Shown here: positions 1 through 11,939 of the stretch, one piece after another
How positions within the stretch are numbered: the first letter of the stretch is position 1
Layout of the letters: every line of letters begins with the position of its first letter
Assembly (NCBI GenBank): GCA_028673005.1
Contig: CM054113.1
Span: forward strand, 66,106,850 to 66,170,849
Length of the DNA stretch: 64,000 nucleotides
Reading direction: 5' to 3'
From: Tanypteryx hageni
Lineage: Eukaryota > Arthropoda > Insecta > Odonata > Petaluridae
Program-made: the position numbers and the translations under genes
Notes under the pieces: model-generated
The model's database searches: none
What the model was told of the DNA's origin: nothing
What the model saw: only the letters and a program-made list of their open reading frames with translations

Positions 1-494
1 CGTTTTTACGGGACTTATCTACGTATTCGTCTCTCCTTATGGCGCCCTCCTTTCTCTCTCGGTTTCCTCCCTCACACCACACGACGCGAACTCACATGAG
101 GAAATAATCTGCTCTTTTAATCTCAAACATCATCTTTCCGCTTCAATGCCTGCGGCTTTCGAATGGACTTCCACCTCATTTACAGAATGCACCCTCGGTT
201 AACGGCTTCGAATGCGCGCTTTGCAAGATGTTACCACGCTCAGAACTACGCGTCGAACTCGTTTTGCGCTCATCCGCTTATAAAATTACCAAGAAATGTT
301 TATATTGCTCATCTGACCCAAATTAAGCGTATTCTATGAATGCAGTTGTAATTTCATAGTAATTAAGTACGATATCGAACTTGTCTAAAAATTTTATTCA
401 CGAATCAAAACGTGGATTATTTGTTTTTAGCTAGCAAATAAACATTACTTAACGGCCCTTTACAATAAGCAAGTAAACGAAAACAAATACGTTC
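1..494. other. Non-coding, no gene recognised
   Basis: The stretch starts pyrimidine-rich with CpGs and becomes A+T-rich after about position 280. No ORF with recognisable homology, splice pattern or terminal repeat was seen. It probably belongs to the long first intron of the minus-strand peroxidasin gene whose first exon lies at 26.1-26.3 kb (inference). Confidence 0.4.
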
Positions 495-570
495 ACTTGC
501 GAGCATGCCCTCGGCGGGATTCAAAGCGCGATCCTATTACTGTGAGACAGTCATGCTGACCATCCCTCGA
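495..570 (-). repeat. tRNA-derived SINE-like head
   Basis: Read on the minus strand, the segment has an A-box-like ATGGTCAGCATG near 550 and a B-box-like CTTTGAATCCCG near 511-522, with tRNA-like spacing of about 40 nt. No cloverleaf closes properly, so a SINE head or tRNA pseudogene is more likely than a functional tRNA. A similar T-arm-like box occurs near 8.3 kb and 15.2 kb. Confidence 0.35.
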
Positions 571-3349
571 CTAAATGAAATTTTATTACGTTATTTATTT
601 TCTTTTCCATTACGAAACATTCTTATATTCTTCATCTTCATCAGGCACTATTGCAATGTTTAGTCTGTACATATTTATTGCCCACATGTTCAATACCCTT
701 GAAGTTGCCTACATATGTCATGGATGTACGGGTGATTCCTCGAAAAAGGTTAGTCACAAGTACTTAGTTTTTCCTTCTGAAACGGCATTTTTTTCCGTCA
801 GCATCCAAACGAGGCAGCTCACGCCCAAGGACAGACGGCAGAACGTTTATTATGACAACCGGAAAATTCAAATAAATCGAGACAATATTCCGAGACTTAT
901 TCACCGCACTAATAATTTTCTAAAAATATCTACCAAAATAAAAAACGAGCATCACCATAACGAGGCAAGTAGAGGGAGTGACGGCACAAGCAAAATCTTA
1001 GATGTGAAATAATGTAATAGAAGTGGTTATAATGATTGTACTTGTTTTGTTCTAATTGAACGTTTACACTTTCTAGTGTACACGATTATAGGAAGTCACT
1101 TTTCTTCCTAAACTATTGAAACTGACCAGCTATTCATTGCACTACCTCTTAGATATCCACTGCGCGTAGGCAAGAGGGAATCAGCAGGTCGTTAAAAAAA
1201 AATATTTCGAAAGCATTAACTTTTCCTTGACTAAAAAGATCTCATTCTTCCTTCATCTGTTTTGTTTAACTCGTTTCCGCGTTTTTTTCACCCTTATTCA
1301 CTATTATTCTTTTTATGCAACTTTCCAATGGACAATTATACGGACCAAATTCCCCGAAGCAGGCTCAGCCGTTGTTCGGGTACAACTACTATATGTTCCA
1401 CTTCCCAATGTCAGATATCCAGGGATCAGCCAGCATATATTTCACTATACGCCACGTACAACTAGAGAGACTGTAAGACATCAGCATCAATGAAAGTTTC
1501 AGCGGAAAGGGTTTTCAGATCGCAGTAAATATCTCAAAAAGACATCCAAGAAAATAACTTTTAAATAATAAAAGCTTAAACAGTTTTAAGTCGAAATAAA
1601 ATTATAAAAAACAGCGAGCAGAGAGAAAAATTTCACGAACGAGGAAGGACAAAAGTCAACACGACCGAGCCCGAACCCGGTTCGATATCAAGTTCTCGTG
1701 TGGTGTGTCCGAGGGAAAGGACTGCTTCTACTTTCCAGTATTTCTCTTCCTCTCCGACCTCTCAACATACCTCTCTCTCTCAATCTGTCTTTCTCGACGT
1801 CTCTCCGCCAGTTAAACATATGACATTACTCATAGCCTCCCACATTTTCTCCTATTATCTATTCCACCGCTTTTAGCACGTTTCCTTAAACAAGTTCCGC
1901 ATGAGTCATGTTTTGATCGCTAGAGGCGCTGACCATTAGAATATTTAAAATGAGAAGAGATGAATAGATACAAATTTGAATTTTAGCGGACTTTCGCCAT
2001 CAAATTCTATACAACCTAGCACGGTTTAACAATTTGATATATCGTTTCATTTCTCCAAGGGAGAGAGAACTCACTTTTTCACTGAATAATTCACGTTTAA
2101 TAGCTGAGATAAAGTTACTTAAGATGCTTCCTTTTGAACTTTTTAAGGGCACGAAAATTATGCAATTTTAGCGCATTTTTTTTAATGCGGTTTTTCACTT
2201 GGCGTCTGTCTGTCCCTCTGTGCACTTCCTTAAATTGAAAGTGTGACGAAACCTTAAAAAATAGAGAGCTGAAACTTGGAGTGTAGATTTCTGTGCTGCT
2301 GCCATTTGTTTTTCTTTTGATCTGAGTTTGGAAAAATATACAAGGTCGGATAGGGGTCCATTAATTTTTTTAAATATTTTCGAGGGTATAAAAACATGAA
2401 AAGCGGAAATTTTGAGCGTACAATTCCACGTTGATGACACTTACAAACGAGGCTCCAGTGACCGAATATGTGGCGGTATAACTACATGAAAAATAAATTA
2501 AGATATGCTAAATGTACGCATAAGTACAAGAAGAAATCAAATTCCAAACTCTCCTCAGTTGGCCAATTAGGTGAATGAGGGAAATCTTCAGAGAAAAATA
2601 AAACAAAATAAGTGAGTCATATTCCTACACTCTAAGTTTTGGCGATTTTTAATAATTTTTTGGCATACTGTAGGAAGCTGACAGTTTGTATAACGTTAGT
2701 ATCTGTAAATAATTATTCCGAAAAAATATTTCTTTGATATCATCAGCTGAATCAGAGTAACAAGAAATGGGAAAAATTTGTCGTGTCGGAATTTAGACCC
2801 TATGATCCAAATTCCGACACTTAGTAGAACTTATAGGAAACATTGTTTACACAAAAATGAAATAATATACTTTAATTGTGAACCATAATACTACATATTT
2901 ATAACATTTAACAAAAAAAATTGGGAAATTTTTATTAAAATTTATTCAATAATTTCTTAAATATTTTGACTTTCTACCTATAACCATTTGCACAGAATAT
3001 TAATTTGAAAATTTTGAAAGCATTCTCTGCCACTCACCGATTTCTCCAAAACATTCTTTGGCAGCGTAATTAATGGCATCATAGATCACATACACCCTGC
3101 AAATTTTAGCCTTCTATCTCTTAGCGTTTATTTGCCATTTTAATTTAATTAATTGCACAGACGGACAGACAGAGCGAAAATATAACCGCGTTTATAAAAT
3201 GAAACGCCACTGAAGATGGCTGCTTTGTAGCCAAAATGCGCGTCTGGTTTTTCATATCCTTGTTTTGGCAATCAGAGATACCTAATTGTAATATAAGTAC
3301 TACTTTTTCAACTCTTGATTCTTAAGTACTTATTTTTTTTAACTTAATA

Positions 3350-3400
3350 GGAAAAGTTACCCGGCGTTGCCTGGGCTACGCCGGACGCCTTCGGCGAATC
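3350..3400. repeat. GC-rich hairpin in a dispersed repeat
   Basis: CCGGCGT at 3361-3367 pairs perfectly with ACGCCGG at 3378-3384 around a 10-nt loop, and a second small hairpin CGCC-TT-CGGCG follows immediately. The motif ACCCGGCGTTGCC is, from general knowledge, common in dispersed repeats of arthropod genomes. The family was not identified. Confidence 0.4.
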
Positions 3401-4066
3401 AAATTATGCTCCACCCACCACCACCACCAAATAGTTGAATTTCTTGCCGCTAGTCCGCTCTAGTCCCACCCATCTACCACCACCACCAAGTCATTTTTAT
3501 ATAGTAGATAATTATCAACAAAAAATCGCTAATGCTCGTCTCGAATTCGGCGAGAAAAATATTAGGACGACACTGAAATAAAATACGAATACAAACTTAA
3601 AAATATTTTCTTTGAATCCCCAAACCGCTCCGTGTCAAAAAGCCGAAGTTAAACTTTTTATTAGTTTACACAACGATAGACCCTCGTGTTAGTAAATTAT
3701 TTAATTGTGTTTACGCTCAGAGTGCCTCAAGAGATCCAACACTTAGGAGGCGAGACTTGGAGTATTTTTTCACGAAATAGGAGATCGCAACGTGTAAATA
3801 AATACGCTGATGGACGACCACTTAAACCCTAATGGGTGAGGCCATTACGGTGCATTAGCTGATGACTACGGACAATTGGCAGTGATATGTTCGAGCGTGC
3901 GTTCTCACTGCAGCGGGCGCCGCTTTCTACAATCACTGGTTACGAGGAGCCATTTTACTTGCAACAGACATCAAAGTGTAATTAGTGAGTTCAGCTGATG
4001 GCTTGTACCGACAAAATTATAGAGATAACTCTCATTGCTGTAATAAGAAGGAGAAAAAAGATAATG

Positions 4067-4110
4067 CAGTCGAAACTCGATCGTCTATAACTCGAATTTT
4101 CGGTCAGTCG
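4067..4110 (+). repeat. Tigger/pogo-like terminal repeat fragment
   Basis: CAGTCGAAACTCGATCGTC followed by TATAACTCGAATTTTCGG matches the consensus seen at 8985 (CAGTGAAACTTC...TAACTCGAATCT). This is the typical CAGT start of pogo/Tigger elements. The opposite end was not located with certainty. Confidence 0.45.
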
Positions 4111-4257
4111 AAACAGTTATTTTCTCCCTTTCTTAATAATGAAAATTACAATGAAGTTCTTCCATTCGGTAATTCGATCTTTTTATTTCTTCCCAGTCGT
4201 CGAGGTCCGACTGATATCCAAATGAGTATAATTTAAAAAATCTGATGTGGCCACCAC

Positions 4258-4943
4258 ATGACTTTCTCCATATCTGTAATATTTCTAAAAATTCCAAATA
4301 GGTTACATAATAATAAATATTTTAAGAAACCGCGAGAAAAGTTTAGACTTTACAAATAACAGAAATAAACTCAAACAATAGCCTTCTGATATTGGATACA
4401 GCCACAACGCTCCAACTATTAAGAAAAGAAAAAGGAGCGTTACTAAGACGTAACTAAGCATCAATCGTTAACAATAGTCGTCGGTAGGTGACGTGGTGGT
4501 GGCAGCTAAAAATATAAGATATCTCTTAAACGATGCATTATATAGGAAATAGTTCAAACAAAGGTTGTAGAAAATTAAATTTCCTACAACTTTTATTTCA
4601 GTACATTTTTAGATTTATTGAATATTAAAGCATACATTGCAAAATAATGGATCAGTGACAAGACTAAACACCCACTTCCGGTTGACCGAATTTTATCAAA
4701 AACTAATCAGTTTTTGTGATTTTCGTAGAAATGTTAAATATAAAATTTCGCATTGACCTGATTAATAGTTTTTGAGTTCGAGCACCCACAAAAAAGCTAT
4801 CACATACACACACAGACATCACCGAGAAAATGGTCAAAACGTGTTCAGGGGACCTCAAAACGTGTATTTCCGTTGAAATCTCGAAGTCGATTTTTTTCAT
4901 GAATACAATTCTTTACCCTATACTACGTATATGGAGAAAGTAA
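4258..4943. mobile_element. Possible TIR element (family unknown)
   Basis: The left end reads GACTTTCTCCATATCTGTA near 4259. The right end near 4925-4943 is its imperfect reverse complement (TACGTATATGGAGAAAGT). The interior near 4800-4900 (ACACACACAGACATCACCG and what follows) resembles a very common arthropod repeat. No convincing target duplication was seen, so this could also be two unrelated copies. Confidence 0.3.
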
Positions 4944-5302
4944 AAAGAATAATTGGAAATGACGATTGGTGAATAATCACTGCTAAGAACCTACTTGAGA
5001 TGTCGGTAGGATTTACCCATGCGTTTACTATGGTGAGCTAAGAGAATCGCAAAACCAGTATATAAGCATCATGAAGAATCACGAAGATGAAGAGGACGAA
5101 AGAGAGTGGTCCCAGTTTCAAAAGGATAAATAACATGAGCTCTGGATTAAGGTTGACCTTCAAGTTTCTCGGCGTGCTTTCGCTGATACTTAATATATAT
5201 TAAATAAAATGAGAATTACTGTTGCTAAATTGGGAGAACACATTTCCAGAAATATTTAAAATGTTTCTGTAACAGTTTTCGCAAATATTGTTTCGCAGTA
5301 CC

Positions 5303-5961
5303 CAAGGCCGGCGCAAGGCAGTTTGGAGCCCTTGGCAAACTTATTTTTGGCGCCCTACTCAAATTTAAATGAAACTAAAAATGCAATAGATGAAAATTAT
5401 TTTTAATAGTAATTACACAATGACGTCTATAAGCACCGGTATTACTTAAATATAATATTAATAAAAGATCGTTTTTTATTATTAAATCATTTTTTCATAG
5501 TTACTAAAAACAATGTTTTTCCACCCTAAAAAAGCTATATGGTAGCGGTAAAAATGGGCATTAAGAAGAATAATTTTCAGAAAGAGATTATGCAAATCAT
5601 AACTTTAGGCTCGTAAGTTAGTTCTTCAAGAATTACACATTCTCCAAATCTTCCCCAGACCGTTAGTTTAAACTTCTTATACTTTTAGGATTGGGGTAGT
5701 GGACAGCATTGAAGAGGAAATGAAATCATTTTGAATATAACACAACACAACAACACAACAACAACAATACAACACAAATGCACGTGAAAAATATACCAAA
5801 ATGAATCAATAAAAGATGAAAGATAAGTATACATTACTTAAAAAAAGAATACAGACACACATACAGTGCCGTAAAATCAAAACTTTGGCTCTTCCTGGCG
5901 CCCCTCAATCTCTGGCGCCCTAGGCAGTTGCCTGTTTTGCTACCCCGTTCCGCCGGCCCTG
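5303..5961. mobile_element. Non-autonomous hAT-like element
   Basis: The ends are CAAGGCCGGCG (left) and CGCCGGCCCTG (right), forming an 11-bp inverted repeat with one mismatch that continues imperfectly inward. The flanks GCAGTACC (5295-5302) and GCTGTTCC (5962-5969) match at 6 of 8 positions, as expected of an aged 8-bp hAT target duplication. GGCGCC-rich subterminal sequence is present at both ends. The 659-bp interior is A+T-rich, has no transposase and contains an ACAACA-rich stretch at 5745-5775. Confidence 0.65.
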
Positions 5962-6479
5962 GCTGTTCCTCATATTTATTGCTTTAGTATAATTTTACAC
6001 GCACAAGCATACTTACATACAATATGGAGTGCAAAAACCGGAATCAGGTGCCCGAAAACCGGATATTATAAAATTTTTCACTAAAAACACCTAACCATTT
6101 GCGGCAAATAATTTCGTCTGGATTCGACGCCGCATTTATTGTACCACTAACCGCCCTTTCGAATATCCTCCACTCTGTTTCTTAGGTAAACGTATTTCAG
6201 GAAAGCTCAAGTATGTAAAACAACGGAAATTACGCGAGATTTTCAGAAAAAGTAATAAAAATAGCAAAAGATCGGATCATTGCAAGCATCCAATCATAAT
6301 GTCTCTTCTTCTAATTGTAAGCCACCGTACAAAACTATATAGAATCGGAGGTAATAATAACAATTCGATCTAAAAAATATCCAAGTAACCCGGCACCCAT
6401 TTTACCTACGAACCTCTAAAAATACCTCCCCATTTGACAGACCGCGGTTCAAATTAGCCATAAGGGGATAGCTAGATAA

Positions 6480-7204
6480 AGGCCGATTTACATTATACGA
6501 AACGTCAACGAACCGTCACGGATCGTCTCCGTCACGTCAATTTTTATCGATGTTCACATTGTGCGTTGAGGTTTCGACGCGGATGATCACGTTTTCAGTT
6601 GTGGTTAGAACTTTGAGTCTGTGGCTGGAATAAGTTAGTAAATATGTTTTATAATGTGAAAATGGGAGTAAATGCTCTACTTTTAGATGAATAGGAGCAT
6701 CGACGGAAGCTTACCCGTACTAAAAAAAGATAATTCTAGTTGAAGTAAAATGATCTAATGTCAATAAATACTTAACATATTCTTAAATAAATATCTGATC
6801 AAGTATTGAGTTTGACCTGACTTCTTTAATTCTTCTCCAATTTCCTGCCACAGCTTCTCCTGATGTCCATTATCACTGTACTTTTTATTTATCATATCGT
6901 ACAATTCTTCATGTTCTCTAACAATTCTAACAGTTTTTCGTCCATTGTGATAAAAACGAACTGTTACTAACAGGAACTGACGCATGCCTGACGGGTTCGG
7001 TGTTACCACTGCAAGAGAGACGTTCGGACCGGCACCGTCACGTCGAATATTCCTCCAGAGAAACCGTGACGGAACGGAACGATGACGCGACGGAGACGTG
7101 ACGGATGGTGTAAACAACTCTATCTAAATGCGTAGAAGAAAATTTGACGCATCGAAGACGGTCCGTGTCGAAACGTTGACGTTGCGTATAATGTGAATCG
7201 GTCT
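6480..7204 (-). mobile_element. PIF/Harbinger-type element with MADF fragment
   Basis: The terminal inverted repeats start AGGCCGATTTACATTATACG (left) and AGACCGATTCACATTATACG (right, reverse complement), and similarity continues inward for tens of bases. The element is flanked on both sides by TAA (6477-6479 and 7205-7207), the 3-bp TWA target preferred by PIF/Harbinger transposons. At 725 bp it lacks a DDE transposase but encloses a minus-strand ORF with a partial MADF domain, the kind of Myb/MADF protein that Harbinger elements encode. It is best read as an internally deleted copy. Subterminal CpG-rich repeats such as CCGTCACG recur near both ends. Confidence 0.75.
6761..7117 (-). pseudogene. 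MADF-domain ORF remnant inside Harbinger element
   Basis: The 118-residue ORF begins within the terminal repeat, so its first ~60 residues are not original protein. From about residue 62 it reads VRIVREHEELYDMINKKY and continues with EKLWQEIGEELKKSG, the first half of a MADF (Myb/SANT-like) DNA-binding domain with its conserved W. The reading frame stops soon after, before the second half of the domain. In Harbinger elements the MADF/Myb protein helps bring transposase to DNA (family knowledge). This truncated copy is unlikely to function. Confidence 0.6.
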
Positions 7205-7207
7205 TAA

Positions 7208-8881
7208 TTCTTCCTTTCGTATTGAGCCGAAGCATAATACGTACTAAATATTTCGCTAACATCTGCACTCTTTTTCTCTCACATACGCCCTTCCCCCTAT
7301 AACTCTCTTTTCCTCCTAGGTGAGACGGTTTACACAACACACACGAGCGAATTTTGGGAAGGGCGGCTCACCGCTCCTCCCTAATCAATCGTCTAGTCTG
7401 GATATTCTGCACTAAATATACGCAGCCTCGAACATTTTTACGGGCGAACGGCGCGAATAATACCCACTCGTGGAAATCATCATCTTTCCGGGACCGGGCC
7501 GTTTTTTTACCCTCTTCCCCGGCATACATCATCAAAAAACCAAACGAACGCAAAGGGGAACGAGGTCGCGGAGCTTTGTTATGATTTCACGGTTCTAAAA
7601 ACTGCCGGCAGCTGGATACGATAACTTCCACGCACACACATACGCACACGCCCCGAGAAGAATAAATATTTTTGCAGAGGGAAATAGTGAGAGAAGAGCA
7701 TGGTCAAGAAAGGCGCGTCTCGCGTGCTTTTTTGTGCACTGCTGGCCGTGATTCTTCAAACAGTCTCCGTGACGAATATTCCTTTCAGCCAATTTGCGGT
7801 CTCGAGGGGAAAAACACGTCTGGCCATCGAACGCGAGATGTAATTACGTTCGTTATCACCGTCGTCGCAAGTTCTCTACCCCACCGTAGATTTCAAGACC
7901 ACCCCGAGCCCCATCCATGCAAGCTTTTACTCTTCGTCTTCTCATAACCATTACTCATATTTTCGGCCCCTTTGCCTATTCCCTAGCATTCTCCCATCAT
8001 CAACGGACCATTGCTCCTCAGGATTTGACTCAAACATTTACTCTGTCTCTCCCTCGTCGCTCTAATTAAGCTCCTCTCTTCTCCTGCCGTGTTTGAAATT
8101 TCCTCATTTGCTTTCCTCTCGGCCCGAGTAATTTTCTCTCGTCTACGCCACACCCACATCTCAAAAGCCTCTAATCCGCTAATTTCTTCTTCCCTCGTAG
8201 CTCATCCGTCTTTCACCAAGGTTTGATTATTAAACCGAAAAAAAGAATAATTTTAAATTCGCCGGCCTTTGACTATCGTGTTTGGCTACCAATCCAAGGG
8301 TCGTGGAATCCTGCCTACGGCATGGTCGTATGTGATTGTCTTTACATATAACAAATTTAAGGGAGGGAACCCGCTCGTATATATCCATAATAATATAGCT
8401 ACTTGTGCCTCACTCACTCACTGACACAAAACTCTAAGGCTAAAATCCGAATTTTGGTATGTTGGTAGGTCGAGTGACACAACCGACGAGTAATATAAAT
8501 CACAAAAAAAGTTTATATTTAAGGGGTCTTTTTAATTCCAATGTTCCATTTCAATACCCCATAGGAAAAGCATGGGATTCATGGCAAGGCTTTATAAATA
8601 TGCATTTTTAAAAATTACTTTAAATTGATATACAAATTCGGGAAAAGAACAGCTGTCTATCTGAAAGAACGGAGTTCTTAATTTTTGAAAGCAGAATTCA
8701 AATAACTACCGAATCAGCGTAGATATCTGCTCTTAATCGGAAAAAAGTGAATTTTTTCCTCTTTTCATCAATGAAAATCTTTAAATACTAGGACAACAAC
8801 CTCAATGCTTTTAAAGGGATCGGATATTATACGTTACGATTGCAGTGATTTAATGGAAATTAATGCAATCATAAATAATTA
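7208..8881. other. Non-coding; CpG-containing then AT-rich
   Basis: Positions 7250-8220 are pyrimidine-rich with scattered CpGs and several short overlapping ORFs on both strands, none with recognisable domains. From 8220 the DNA turns A+T-rich. A tRNA-like box (GGGTCGTGGAATCC) lies at about 8299-8312. No gene is called. Confidence 0.35.
8270..8350 (+). repeat. SINE-like fragment with tRNA-type boxes
   Basis: TTTGGCTACCAATCCAAGGG followed by TCGTGGAATCCTGCC resembles a degenerate A-box/B-box pair. A related piece (ATCGCGGGGTGGAACCCTGCC) lies at about 15164-15185, suggesting two copies of one SINE family. No poly-T terminator or cloverleaf was found. Confidence 0.3.
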
Positions 8882-9270
8882 CAGTTGAACTTCCATAATT
8901 CGAATCTCAAGGAAACGTAATAATTATTAGTGTAATAGAAAATTCAAGTTATGGAAATATATTTTTTAAATATTTGTATATATACAGTGAAACTTCTTTA
9001 ACTCGAATCTCAAATTAAAGCAAAAATTATTCGAGTTATAGAAAATTCGAGTTACGGAAATATATTTTTTTCTTTAATCGAATTAACATCACGTTTATTC
9101 CCATAAGCATATAATTTACTTATTCTAATTTTCAATATCATGCATATTATGATAACATCATCATCAAAGTTTTCCTCCGATAATATGTAAGATTTTACTC
9201 TATCCAAAATACTAATTCCATCACGCACTGTGATTGAGGGTATCATAGATAATTGCAATTCTAACGTACT
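8882..9270 (-). mobile_element. Tigger/pogo terminus with transposase C-terminal remnant
   Basis: A TA dinucleotide is followed by CAGTGAAACTTC and then TAACTCGAATCTC at 8985, typical of a pogo/Tigger terminal repeat. Directly inside it, a minus-strand ORF (9052-9258) reads TVRDGISILDRVKSYILSEE and continues NFDDDVI. This resembles the acidic C-terminal tail of Tigger/CENP-B-like transposases. The rest of the transposase is not visible upstream. About 103 bp outside lies a second TIR copy (CAGTTGAACTTCC at 8882, also after TA), so the terminus is tandemly duplicated. Confidence 0.55.
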
Positions 9271-9949
9271 ACTGAAAGCACAAACATGATGATTAAATTT
9301 GGGTTATCGACTGTAGGAGGGGGCTAATAGGTTTGTTTTTCTCCAGGGCCATAAGGGATCACAATAGAAGCAACCCTGATAGCAGTGACGGTAAAACGTG
9401 AAAATATTTTAATGTTGTGTTTCGTAGTTTTTCTAGAAATTTGAACTCTTTTCAATTGTTAAATATAATGGCGTCATACCTAATTCGCGATTGTTTTTAT
9501 CCAAATATGTGCTAAAGGCATGGATGATAGCATAATCTTAAAAGAAAATATCATAATTTTACCATATTTTTAATGTATAGTATATTGTCTTAATGATGAT
9601 TATTCTTATTACCATTGCAGTGCGACCTGAGCCACTAAACTTGAAATAAGAAAACTAGGACACAAGCCGATTGCCAGAGAATTTGGATATTACGGATAGT
9701 TGCCTAAATTTCACAGAAAATTATAAATATACTGCTATTACTCATGGAATTTATTATTTAACACATATAGGCTCCACTTGACTGAAGTGCTGCTGCCCTG
9801 GAGATCGCGTTGGTTTATTTACGAGTTTAGATCTTGGTGTATGGTGATTTTTTGAAGCGTCTGCAGTTTGCAAGCACCGACTACTCGTGTGTGTGTATAT
9901 ATATATATATCCAGAATTGGTCCGCGAACAGATCCATAGGGCGATGACG
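9271..9949. other. AT-rich non-coding stretch
   Basis: No coding potential was recognised. It ends in a (GT)n(AT)n microsatellite at about 9889-9912, directly upstream of the Penelope-like remnant. Confidence 0.35.
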
Positions 9950-10607
9950 CCTACCCACAATGGATCCCATCCTCACACACCCACTATCCCTGCATCTACC
10001 CCTCTTACGACAGTTTTCCTTCCTGGTATCCACGAAGCCCTCAAAACAATCCTCCATGCTGCCCACCCAATTCTTACCTCTTTACCAACCTTTTTGCCAA
10101 TCCCCCGTTCCTCTCCTTCCGCCGGCCCCCCAATTTGGGAAATCTCCTGTGGATGAAGGAGCTTCCAACTTCTACCACGCCTCTTGCCATAGGGTCTAAT
10201 CCCTGCGGCAAACCTCGCTGCCTCACTTGCCCTATCCACCTACCCTCATCTTCTTTCTCGAATCCCTCCACCAACATCACCTACCCCATCACCTCTAGAA
10301 GCAACTGTACCACCCGTAACGTCATTTACCTCCTTACCTGCACCCTTTGTCCCGCGTTTTACGTAGGCCTCACCAGCAATCCGTTAAACATCCGCATGAA
10401 CGGTCACCGGAATAGCGTTTCTCTCAGACGTCCCTCCCAGTTGCATTACACGCCAATACCCACAATGCCCCCTTCAACAGTTGTTACAATGTAAGGGTTA
10501 TTCGCGCCTTACCCCATGACACTCCTGCCCCCCTTCTTCGGCACTGGGAACTAGCACATATACATCTTCTTGACTCTTTCTCCCCGCCTGGCCTCAACCT
10601 CCGCTAA
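9950..10607 (+). pseudogene. Penelope-like element 3' coding remnant (GIY-YIG)
   Basis: The C-terminal part of a Penelope-like retroelement protein is readable across three frames. First comes HEALKTILHAAHPILTSLP. A frameshift near 10105-10120 leads to RRPPNLGNLL and NPCGKPRCLTCP, the linker and Cys motif between RT and endonuclease. Then comes the GIY-YIG core: NVIYLLTCTLC, FYVGLT and IRMNGHRNSV. A second frameshift near 10430 leads to LHANTHNAPFNSCYNVRVI and ends GLNLR at a TAA (10605-10607). GIY-YIG nucleases cut the target for Penelope-like reverse transcriptases. The RT domain is absent and at least two frameshifts make the copy dead. It is C-rich, unlike its surroundings, and diverged from the copy at 59.7-61.1 kb. 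Confidence 0.8.
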
Positions 10608-11395
10608 CCCTATTAGCCCCCTTACAATGTCTCCTCTGTTACACTGTACCTATTCGCACTTTACCTTACCGCACTCCCTCCTTATTGGCTATCCACCCTT
10701 CCTACTCCCCGTACATTTGGTTTCTAATAACAAATTAACAAAAATGATAAATTTAAATGGCATTTCATTTAACACTTCATTATAAACTACATTTTTAATT
10801 ATTTGATTTTCTGCTCTATTATCATTTCCAGTTATTTTTATTTTCACATCCTGACGTGACGTGAGTTTAATGAATATATCTTGTAGGGATGTATGTTTGG
10901 TTTTAAATAACAAATTAAGAAAATTAATGGAATAACTCGATAAAAAAGAGCTGAATATCTCGGAGATTAAAATGGCTGAGGTATAGAGTGTTAAAGAGAG
11001 AAAGAGAACCCGAAATTGGATTTTAGTAATATAGATAAAAAAATATAAATATCATGAATACTGCAGTCGATTTATTTGCATTTAATTCATATCTTCGGTC
11101 ATTTCATGCAACATTTAACCTAATTTTCGATCATTAAGACTTTATATAAGTGCATATACACTGAAATTACCGGGAACAACAATACCCGCAACAATGGGAT
11201 CTTACAAGGAGACGCTAAGACCTTCGGGTCACGGATTTTGATGAAACGAGACAAGGCGATTCTACATCGAAAATAAGGAGACCCGTGTCTCGGGGATTTT
11301 GTGAATGGGCCCTTGGGTTCGAGAAATCAGCGTCGAAAATATGCAAAAACATCGTATGCAACTTAATAACTTTCATTGTCGAATTGTTGTTAAGA
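10608..11395. other. Non-coding; contains a diverged direct repeat
   Basis: TTTGGTTTCTAATAACAAAT (near 10718) recurs as TTTGGTTTTAAATAACAAAT (near 10892), giving direct repeats about 175 bp apart. They may be duplicated tails of the adjacent Penelope-like copy or an independent repeat. No coding sequence was recognised. Confidence 0.35.
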
Positions 11396-11470
11396 AATGG
11401 GATGGCTGAAGGAATAGCGTGTCTAGATCCCACGGCGTGGGCCTGGTTCGATCCCGAAAGTTTTCGTATA
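11396..11470 (+). repeat. tRNA-derived SINE head (A and B boxes)
   Basis: An A-box-like TGGCTGAAGGAATAGCG begins at 11403, and a B box GGTTCGATCCC that fits the consensus lies at 11445-11455, about 40 nt apart as in tRNAs. The acceptor arms do not pair and no terminator follows closely. A SINE head or tRNA pseudogene is favoured over a working tRNA. Confidence 0.45.
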
Positions 11471-11939
11471 TTTTTCAAATTATCCAAGAGTTATTTTAAA
11501 AGTAACATTCTCTGGTAAAAATATGCAGTATAATTTTTATTTTGAGGTAATGACCGCAGAAACATATGGGCAATTTAAATTCTTTATTAATGACTCCACA
11601 GTTCTTTCGTGTTTTTTCACGTTAACGTATGCAAAATATACAAGGAAAATCACAATACTCATTATTTTCATTTCCGATCGCTGTCCACCAAGGCAGGGCT
11701 AATATTATCAATAATACATAATTAATATAACAATAATATATAATTATAGATGACCATTCTTGCACGACGGCATTGTTTCATTGACTGCAATGTTTAAACA
11801 TCGCTTTTCATTGTTCGTTCGCGTGCGTCGATGTTCGTTCGCCAAGTGTGGACGCACCTTTATACAACGCATACAGGAGGCCTATTTCCATATCTCACAA
11901 TCAGTAACGGTAACAAATCAGACACATGTTGATATGATA

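Larger units (their letters stand above)
571..5294. other. Repeat-derived non-coding DNA
   Basis: No protein-coding gene is supported here; the ORFs are short and have no recognisable domains. Visible items are AT-rich remnants, a GC-rich hairpin at 3361-3384, a CCA/CCACC microsatellite near 3410-3490, a Tigger-type terminus at 4067 and a possible TIR element at 4258-4943. Tracts with GACGGACAGACAG-like sequence near 3160 resemble the 3' parts of arthropod LINE/SINE copies. It is likely intronic to peroxidasin (inference). Confidence 0.4.

Noticed and set aside
11396..11470. Possible functional tRNA gene
   Set aside because: A and B boxes present, but the acceptor and D stems do not pair; a SINE head is more likely.
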